Shown: piece after piece, positions 56,744 through 64,000 of the stretch
Position numbering within the stretch: position 1 is the first letter of the stretch
Layout of the letters: every line of letters begins with the position of its first letter
Source: Larix kaempferi
Lineage: Eukaryota; Streptophyta; Pinopsida; Pinales; Pinaceae
NCBI GenBank assembly: GCA_027924585.1
Contig: BSBM01000370.1
Coordinates: 31,703,501 to 31,767,500 of the forward strand
Length of the DNA stretch: 64,000 nucleotides
Direction of reading: 5' to 3'
Translations under genes and position numbers: made by a program
The notes under the pieces: model-generated
Told to the model about the DNA's origin: nothing
The model's database searches: none
Seen by the model: only the letters and a program-made list of their open reading frames with translations

Positions 56744-57175
56744 GGTGATCCTTCCTTTCATAATTACAGGATCATGGACAATCCCTCCTTTCGAAATTAC
56801 GGGATTCATTCCAACAACACTGGTGACCCTTCCTTTCAGAATTACAGGATCATGGACAATCCTTCCTTTCGGAATTACAAGATTTAGTCCAACAACACTG
56901 GTGATCCTCCCTTTCAAAATTACGGGATCATGGACAATCCTTCCTTTCAGAATTATGGGATTCAGTCCAACAACATGGGTAATCCTTCCTTTCATAATTG
57001 TGGGATCATGGACAATCCTTCCTTTCAGAATTACGGGATTCACTACAACAACACTGGTGATCCTTCCTTTCGGAATTGCGGGATCATGGACAATCCTTCC
57101 TTTCGGAATTACGGGATTCGTTCCAACAACATTGGTGATCCTTCCTTTTGGAATTATGGGATTCAGTCTAAGGAT
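56744..57175. repeat. 78-bp tandem repeats in element E 3' region
   Basis: Unit starts (GGTGATCC-like) fall at 56744, 56822, 56900, 56978, 57056 and 57134, exactly 78 bp apart with substitutions but no indels; a degenerate half unit precedes at about 56703. Each unit contains two related halves built on TCCTTTC.GAATTA. Because 78 is a multiple of 3, several frames stay open on both strands; none looks like a known protein. To the left, 56340-56660 is rich in CAT/CAA trinucleotide runs. Confidence 0.93.
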
Positions 57176-57242
57176 GATCAATCCCAACTGAGCTACCTGC
57201 TGTGATCAGGATACCATAGTATCACCATCACTACTCCCCCTT

Positions 57243-58440
57243 TCAAGGGAAGTCCTTATGGACTACACCAAGCTTGTCATGGAAGTGATCAAACTTCACA
57301 CGAGACAGAGGATTAGTCAACACATGCAACCTGATCATCTGTGCTCACATGTTGGATCTTTACAACTCCCTTCTGCACTATATCACAAATGTAGAAATAC
57401 CATATTTCTATGTGCTTCGATTTATCATGGAACATGGGGTTCTCTGTCATCTTCATGCATCTTTGGTTATCACATAGAATCACTGTGGTATCCAAATCCA
57501 GATCGAATAGACCTGATAACAACTTCCGAATCCATATGGCTTCACAATTGGCAGAACAAGCTGCAATATATTCCGCTTCTGCATAGCAACATTGAACTGC
57601 GTCCTTCTTAGCCATGAGATCATGGCTGACCCCAAACTAAAACATCCACCTGAAGTGCTATTTATGTCTGAGACACTTCCTACCCGATCTAAATATGTAT
57701 AACCTTACAGTCTGAAGTCATGATCTCTAGTATAACTGAGACCATAGTTTGTCGTAGCTTTGAGGTACCTCATCACATGCTTTGCAACTATAGGGTGAAC
57801 ATGTCTGGGATCAACCAAATACTGACTCAAGGTGTTCACAGCAAGGCATATATCTGGCCCAGTATTTGTCAGATACATCAATGACCAAATAATTTGTCTG
57901 TATAGTGTCACATCCACTAACTCTGACGAAGCATCATTCAAAAACTTCAAATTTGTATCCATGGGTGTGGCCATGGATTTACTTTCCAACATATCAAAAT
58001 TTTTCAGGATTTATACTGCATACTGGGGCAAACAAACTTTGCCACAAATAGAGACTAAGTGAAATTGTCTCTCCATATGTACTGTAGTCACTCCCTTTGA
58101 AGCGAAGCTTTCCTACTCCTTCTATAACTTAGCACTATCCTCCCTCTACATCTTGTACTCTCTGTATTGGGACATTATGCATTGGAGTGACTGGTAGCCT
58201 TCTCTTCTGATGATCCTCTATGTATCCATCTATTTCATCTTTCTAGGTCACTGGATACCAAGATCTCTAACTCTATTACAAGTTCTCTCTTGCACCCATC
58301 TATGAGATTCTCATATTCAACCTAGTAGCAAGGGTTGATGTCTCATCACTCTAGGCAATCCTTGATCTCATCATTCTATCCCATGGGTGCCTTTTGAGCC
58401 TGTACAAAGCCTTCTTCGATCTGTGCACATGTGGTTCTCT
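57243..58440 (-). pseudogene. Element E reverse transcriptase end and RNase H (broken)
   Basis: Copia-type C-terminal pol. RT: KKALYRLK near 58390-58420, then a degenerate stretch, then DMLESKSMATPMDTNLK, LMYLTNTGPDICLAV and KHVMRYLKAT at 58000-57740. RNase H: INSTSGGCFSLGSAMISW, YAEAEYIAACSANCEAIW (catalytic Glu), VILCDNQRCMK (Asp), DKSKHIEI, and HVSTDDQVA. The tail FDHFHDKLGVVHKDFP ends in TGA 57243-57245. Frames differ between RT and RNase H and stops are frequent in 58070-58380. Confidence 0.86.
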
Positions 58441-58583
58441 ATAGAGAGTCCTAAGTCGATGAATATCTTGAAATAATCCAAAAATTCGTTGGTAGATGAA
58501 GACCAACAACCACATATGAATGTGTAAATAAATGTCTTCTCATTCAATAAAATCAATAATAGGGGAGTTATTTCCTCTGATAG

Positions 58584-58597
58584 TGGTATCAGAGCTT
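58584..58597 (+). promoter_or_regulatory. Element F primer-binding site
   Basis: TGGTATCAGAGCTT, complementary to initiator tRNA-Met. The preceding sequence contains AATAAA words and GGGGAGTTATTTCC like an R-U5 end, but the terminal CA expected of an LTR is not clear (reads CTGATAG). Confidence 0.85.
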
Positions 58598-60180
58598 GGA
58601 TTCCATAACTCCTGTTGTGTATGCCAGACCTGGAATTCTACACCACTATGCCATCCTCCTGCCATATTCTCCTCTCCTGCGCACTCCATAGTCCTGCATT
58701 ATGCCTAATTGTGCAGTGTTTTGTTTCTTTTGGTCTTTTGTTCCTCCATATGTGTTTCTCTCCACTGAAAACCCTAATTTGTTTGTGAACATTTTATACT
58801 AATTGCTTGATGTTAAAGATTCTCTCTATGGAGACTGTAGCTTGTATTGATACTGAGTGATAACGTGAAGTATGGATTTCCCTTTAGTTGGACCGGAGGA
58901 AACCCTAATTCTCTTGCTACTGTGTTGAGACTACATTGAGACTCATGCTAGTTGAGATTGCGTTGAGAGGAGTGGAGTTGTGGACTCCGCTTTTTGCATT
59001 GTTTCTGCATGAAGCACCTGTAGTGAAACCTATAGCTCATGGTTCAAGCTCTCTTTTGTATGAAGACTATGATTTATCTTCCCGTGAATGCCGTTGTGTG
59101 ACTTGCATGCCTACTGTAGCATTGGTGAATGGTGATGGCTCTCCATTGGAGCATGAAGACTACTCTCAAGCTATGACTCTCTCCCATGATGGTGTAGACA
59201 ACCTTTTGTGCTTTTCATATGGAACGTGTGACTAGAGACCACTGTCGAAAGATATTGTAAGTTATGCGTTCTCCCCAAAGGGTGAAACCCTAATTTTTGA
59301 ACTGCTATGGTGGTGAAGTTTTCTCTCCTCCTACTTTAAAGTGTTGGTGCAGTGAGCATGGATAGTTTGCATACAAGCTAGTGTGTGGGCTTTTCACACT
59401 ATTGTTGTGAATAGTATCATTTTTTATTCTTCTGAATTTTTCACATACACTAGTTTTTGCTGAAACTAGACATACTGGAGAGCAAGCATGTAAATGGCAT
59501 GATTGTGCATGTTTCTTTGAAATGTGACCACTCTCCTGTATATGTTTCATTGAATGTATGATCTACGTTGAATGCAATTTGAACGTGAAAATCATAGATG
59601 TATTGTGAGTTGTCTTGAATTTCTAATTGAATTTTGGATGTTGGGTGGTGAGAATTATAACGCTAAAGACTATTGTAGTGGTAGTATCTTTTGATACGCC
59701 CCATTTTTATAGCTTGAATGTTGTTCACCATATGCCTTCCTATTCACCAAAGAAAGTGACTTGCAAAACAAGAGGGAGAACGACTCATCTCTGATAAAAG
59801 ACTCTTATGGAGTAAGTAAACTCATAGTATTTCTTATTCTTAGCATTTCGGTGGCAAATCTTCATTGTAGTTGCTTAGATGTTGTTCATAAGAACTTAAC
59901 AAAAGGAGCATTAATATTTTGGTAGTTTGGGGTGATGTTTGTGCCCATGCTACTCCTCTCGGTATTGTATTAAGTCCCTTACAGAGACTTAGACCTACAA
60001 ATAAATCTTATGGAAAATACTGTTGTTAGCTAGTACAACTGAAATTTTACAAAGATTGTATTGGAAAAGGAAGCTAAGACTTAGACATGCACCTTTTACT
60101 CTTTCCACCCACTCTATTTATATGCATATGCAGAAGATGCATTATTTTACAGCAGAGACCATTTTCCTTTCTTAGAAAGT
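58598..60180 (+). other. Element F 5' internal region, no recognisable gag
   Basis: About 1.6 kb where the Gag capsid domain should lie. I find none. A 99-codon plus frame at 58936-59235 (starts MRLMLVEIALRGVEL) is unassigned. Phrases like AAACCCTAATT recur (58770, 58910, 59286). Either gag was deleted and replaced, or another sequence inserted; boundaries are not visible. Confidence 0.4.
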
Positions 60181-61030
60181 AAAGGACCAATCCAAGGTCT
60201 CTTCCAAGGGAGAGATTACAGTAGAAGAGGATGAGGAAGAAGAAAGCTCAAAGGCAAGGGGGCAGAAACAACTCAAGCAAAATATCATATTTGAAGTGTA
60301 CACGTTGTGGGAGGAATGGACATGAAGCATATCAGTGTTGGGACTCTTGGAACTCCATCAAAGGAAGAAATAATTAGAACAAATAAGAAAAAAAATAAGA
60401 GCTAAGAGGCTAGTACAACTCCTGATTATGTTCATTGTATTGTTGCACATTGTAATCTTGGAATAAATGAAATAACATATTTTTCATCTTACAAAGATTG
60501 TTGGCTATTTGATACTGGTGCAACATCCCACGTGACCTTTAGAAAACACTGTTTTGAAGAACTGTATGACATTATAGATGGCATAATGTATTTTGCAAAA
60601 TAATCTAGCCTCAAACCAAAGTGAATTGGTTCCATCAGGGTCAAGCTTCCTAGACTCCCTAACTTTGTGTTGAAGAATGTTCTCTATCATCCAGAGTTGC
60701 AGAGAAGCCTATTGTCCTTAGCGCATATTCAAGCAAGGCCATTCCATCCACATGTTTGATGGAATCGTAGAGATAAGGAAGTCCTATGACAACAAGGTCA
60801 TCATGACCGTATATGAAAATGGAAAGCTATTGAAGTTGAAGGATTCATCTGCAAAAATTTAGAACTTGGCCTACCTCTCTCAGCATGGAGAAGGAAATTT
60901 GTCATCCAATGTGTTATGGCATGCTAGATATGGTCATCTAAATTATAACAATATTCATTTGTTGATAAATAATGGTGTCTTTGGTTTTCCCACCATTCCT
61001 AGAGTCAAAATTCAGAGCATGTAGAAAGTT
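60181..61030 (+). pseudogene. Element F gag end, protease and GAG-pre-integrase (broken)
   Basis: The zinc knuckle CTRCGRNGHEAYQC (CX2CX4HX4C) is at 60297-60338. Protease active site DTGATSHVTF is in DCWLFDTGATSH near 60505-60545, with FVLKNVLYHPELQRSLLSL further on. The pre-integrase motif LWHARYGHLNYNNIHLL is near 60917-60965. Frames change between these parts and stops are common (for example after IMYFAK near 60600). Confidence 0.86.
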
Positions 61031-62000
61031 AGAGCTGGTTCACTTTGACTTATGTCGCCCCATGCATATTCCTTCTGCCAATGGTAATAGATATCTCATG
61101 ACATTTGTTGATGACTAAACCAGAATGTGTTGGGTATACTTGTTAAAGACAAAATATGAAGCATTTCAAACATTCAAAAAATTTCATGCATGGATAGAAA
61201 ATCAAGCACAATATCATATTGGCACACTTCCTACTGATAATGGAAAAGAATACACTTCTAATGATTTTTAAGACTATCTTTGTCAACATGGGATTTCACA
61301 CCAAACTTCAGTTCCTTATAACCCTCGACAAAACGGTGTGGCAAAAAGGATGAATAGAACCATCATGAATATAGTACGCTCAATGATGTTTTTCAAGAAT
61401 GTAAAACTAGTGTTTTGGGGTGATGCAGTATTGTATGCAACCTATTTTAGAAATAGAAGTATGTCTCATGCTCTTGAAGACAAGACTCCACATGAAATGT
61501 GGTATGGCCACATGCCATGAGTGAGGCATCTCAGGTATTTTGGTTCCACTTGTTATGCCTTGATACCAAAGGAGCAAAGGGACAAGCTTGGTGCTAGACG
61601 TTGAAATTGAATTTTCATGGGTATTTAGACACCTCCAAGGCATATCATATTTATGATGAGGTAAACCAGAATTTTTTTATTTCTAGAGATGCCATTTTTC
61701 TTGAAACTAATAAAAATGACGAGTCTATTGATAGACAACTTTATTGTCTAGAGAAATTTTCCCATCTAAAGACATATTATGAAGTTGATAATGGAATTCC
61801 ACATCTTGAAGGGGGGATCCCTATATTCGATCAATATCTGGAATTTACTTTGAAGCACCAACACCCCCTCATGAAGAAACTCATGAAGAAGAAGTTCTTC
61901 CCACTTCACTTGAACAAGGGATTCAACTAGATGATGTGATTGAGAGGATTGGAAGATTGAATCTTGAAGAAAATGAAGCACTACCAGCTAATCAACCTGG
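61031..62000 (+). pseudogene. Element F integrase (broken, catalytic Glu replaced)
   Basis: First Asp in LVHFDLCRPM, second Asp in LPTDNGKEYTS. The third catalytic residue, Glu in the usual NGVAERMNRT, is Lys: NGVAKRMNRT with AAA at 61344-61346, a G-to-A change. The C-terminal part includes ALEDKTPHEMWYG, FGSTCYALIPKEQR, GYLDTSKAYHIYD and ISRDAIFLE. Stops occur near 61119, 61270 and 61519, and the frame shifts around 61600. Confidence 0.86.
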
Positions 62001-62132
62001 GCCATCAAGGAAGTTTCTAAATAGGCCATAAAGACACTTGAAAGTGTCCATCCAGATGAATTTGGAAAGACGAGAACAAGAATCTCAACCAGACAAGAAG
62101 ATGAAGGAGAAGCAGATAATTCAGGTGATGAC

Positions 62133-63355
62133 ATGGATGTCTCATTTGATTGTGAATTGAATTTATCTTCTAACTTTGAACCAAATTCCTTTGAAGAGGT
62201 TGCTACTCATGATGAGTGGAAAGAAGCCACGCAGATTGAGTATGATGTGCTCGTGATGAATGGAACCTGGAAGCTGGTTGACCCTCCAGTTGGAACTAAA
62301 CCAATCAGCTGCAAGTGGTTATACAAGACAAAATATAGATCAGATGGCTCACTTGACAAGCACAAATCAAGGCTCATGGTGAAAGGCTATGCACAGAAAA
62401 AAGGAATTGACTATGAAGAAACGGTCTGCCCCACAACAAAATGGGATACCATCTGCACCTTACTCTCTTTGGCTGCACAAAATGGGTGAAAATTCCACCA
62501 GATGGATGTAAAAACAACTTGCTTGAATGGAGACTTGAAAGAAAATGTCTTCATGTCTCATCCAGAAGGCTTTGTTGTGAAGGGACAAGAACAAAAGGTA
62601 TGCAAACTCATTAAGTAATTGTATCCTTGTATGGCCTGAAACAAAGCCAGAAACACGCACCTCAAGCATGCATGGTATGAAAATCTAACTGAGCATATTC
62701 TAAAGTTGAATTTCAAACACTTTAATCTTGATGACACAACATTGTTTGTAAAGAAAGTTGGAAGATCTATTGTGTTTCTTGTGGTGTATGTAGATGACCT
62801 TTCGATGACAAGGAACAATGAAAGTTATATTGCATCCATAAAGAAATATTTGAAGAAGGGATTTGAAATGACATACCTGAGACACCTTCACTACTACTTA
62901 GGAATGGAATTCACTCAACATCCTAAGTACACATTTATCTCCCAGAAGAAGTATGTTGGAGAATTATTAAACATATTTTGCATGACAGAATTCAACCCTC
63001 TCTCAACTCCAATGGAACAAAATTTGAAGCTCACATCAACTGAAGGAAAAGAATTCGAGGATGTGACCAACTACAAACAACTTTTAGGAAGCCTTATCTA
63101 CTTTACCAACACCAGACCAGACATTTAATATGTTGTTGGCATCCTTTCAAGGTTCATGCATAAACCTTGTGAAGGCAATTGGTTTGCTACAAAAAGAGTT
63201 ATAAGATACTTGAAGGGGACTCAAGACTTTGGACTCAAATACTCTAAGGTGGATGACTTCAAACTTATTGGGTACACCGATTCAGACTTTGATAGCGACA
63301 AAGAGACAAGGGTGTTCACTTATAGATACACAATGAGTCTTGGATGTACACAATG
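62133..63355 (+). pseudogene. Element F reverse transcriptase and RNase H start (broken)
   Basis: Copia RT: DEWKEATQIEYDVLVMNGTW, CKWLYKTKYRSDGS, GYAQKKGIDYEET, HQMDVKTTCLNGDL, active site VVYVDDLSM (YVDD intact) near 62785, HYYLGMEF, and GSLIYFTNTRPDI. RNase H begins GYTDSDFDSDKETRVFTYRY and is lost after MSLGCTQ at 63355. Stops at 62487-62489, near 62615 and 63126-63128, plus a frameshift near 62640-62700. Confidence 0.9.
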
Positions 63356-64000
63356 AGACACTCAAGAGGCTAAAAATGGAGTTACAATTGATAAATTTGA
63401 GTTTTTAAGTGTGTTTTTTATAGAATTGTTTTACAATTCGGTTCATTAAATGCAAAAGGTGGGTAGGTAATTCACGGGTATGGTTAGAGGGAATGAAATG
63501 AGGCAAAATCAATCAAAAAAGGTGGTAAATAACAACTCAATCAAGCTAATATCTCGATCAAGCTTTCAGCTAACCTCACATAAACCCTTGATCGAGGTAT
63601 TTAAAAAATGCATGCAAATCCTCGATCAAGGTTTTTGTTAGCTTTATCAAGGGATTTAAAATAGGCTTTTAGCTCCCTTTTCTGCAAATTTATTTTTATT
63701 GGCCTCTTTGCCAAACCTAAACCCTATCCTAGGATGCACCTTAGGTGGCGTACTTCATACTGATGGATTCGTCAACGAATCATTTATCCAGTGGCATATA
63801 ATTTACAGGTTTCTAAGTTCATATGATTATTTTTTTTAATTTTCTTTTCAAACTTACACTTACAAAACCATGTCCATAACTTCGAATCAATGCAAAGAAA
63901 AATCAACAACATAAAAGTACACAACCAACAAATTTCAAAAAATATATACGCCCCAAACCAATGTGTGCTCTTCAAAAGGGTATTTTTTGTTTTTCAATTT
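63356..64000. other. Unassigned AT-rich end of window
   Basis: No gene or element termini recognised. It contains CTCGATCAAG (about 63552-63561 and 63622-63631) and its reverse complement CTTGATCGAG (about 63588-63597) within 80 bp. The ORF at 63784-63975 on the minus strand looks like chance. Confidence 0.5.

Larger units (their letters stand above)
55823..58445 (-). mobile_element. Element E: Ty1/copia, 3' part
   Basis: On the minus strand: end of RT, RNase H, a 3' untranslated region with 78-bp tandem repeats, polypurine tract, and 3' LTR. The 5' portion is missing; element F begins around 58446 in the opposite orientation, so the two are arranged head to head in truncated form. The LTR interrupts LINE ORF2, which dates E after the LINE. 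Confidence 0.85.
58446..63355 (+). mobile_element. Element F: Ty1/copia, 3'-truncated
   Basis: LTR-end remnant (about 58446-58582), initiator tRNA-Met primer site 58584, unassigned internal 5' region, then gag zinc knuckle, protease, integrase, RT and the beginning of RNase H. It ends abruptly at about 63355; no 3' LTR is seen. Numerous stops and shifts. It lies opposite to element E. Confidence 0.87.

Noticed and set aside
56703-57205. CRISPR-like array or secreted repeat protein
   Set aside because: The 78-bp units are contiguous tandem repeats without spacers, in a plant copia 3' region; frames are open on both strands because of the period, so no coding claim is safe.
2764-58597. Whole tRNA genes at the TGGTATCAGAGC sites
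   Set aside because: Only the short complement of a tRNA 3' end is present; they are primer-binding sites.

Overview
This window is plant nuclear DNA made almost entirely of nested LTR retrotransposons. I see no convincing host gene, tRNA, rRNA or CRISPR array. Four Ty3/gypsy elements, two Ty1/copia elements and one LINE cover nearly all of the 64 kb. Primer-binding sites, polypurine tracts, target-site duplications (TSDs), plant-type gag-pol domains and very long LTRs (4.3-7.0 kb) point to a seed plant with a large, repeat-rich genome. A gymnosperm is plausible, but nothing here proves it.

Layout. 1-7068: element A (minus), a chromovirus whose 4.3-kb 5' LTR and gag plus part of pol are visible. 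7069-12223 and 47344-about 53350: element C (minus), a Tat/Athila-like gypsy split in two by element B. 12224-47343: element B (plus), a chromovirus related to A with 4.5-kb LTRs, flanked by TSD GATCG. 16996-38193: element D (minus), 21.2 kb with 7.0-kb LTRs, sitting inside B's gag and flanked by TSD CAACC. About 53360-55822: a LINE fragment (plus). 55823-about 58445: copia element E (minus, 5'-truncated). About 58446-63355: copia element F (plus, 3'-truncated). 63356-64000: nothing recognisable.

Order of events. C came first, B inserted into C, then D inserted into B. LTR divergence agrees: by eye the two D LTRs differ at about 5 of the first 245 positions and the two B LTRs at about 7 of the first 215. 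Most coding regions are decayed. The best preserved is D's pol, an uninterrupted 1240-codon frame, but its integrase has Asn at the second catalytic Asp.

The most unusual system is element D. Each 7-kb LTR carries a protein frame of about 1090 codons (conserved-looking N-terminal part, long charged coiled coil, Ala/Ser/Pro-rich tail). A canonical TATA box and AATAAA signal lie downstream of this frame and a second AT-rich TATA-like site lies upstream, so the frame falls in U3 and could be its own transcription unit. D also carries an extra RNase H at the N-terminus of pol, ahead of RT, and a short antisense ORF whose ATG abuts the 3' LTR. Element C independently carries an extra RNase H downstream of integrase. 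Thus two extra-RNase-H arrangements sit in one nested stack.
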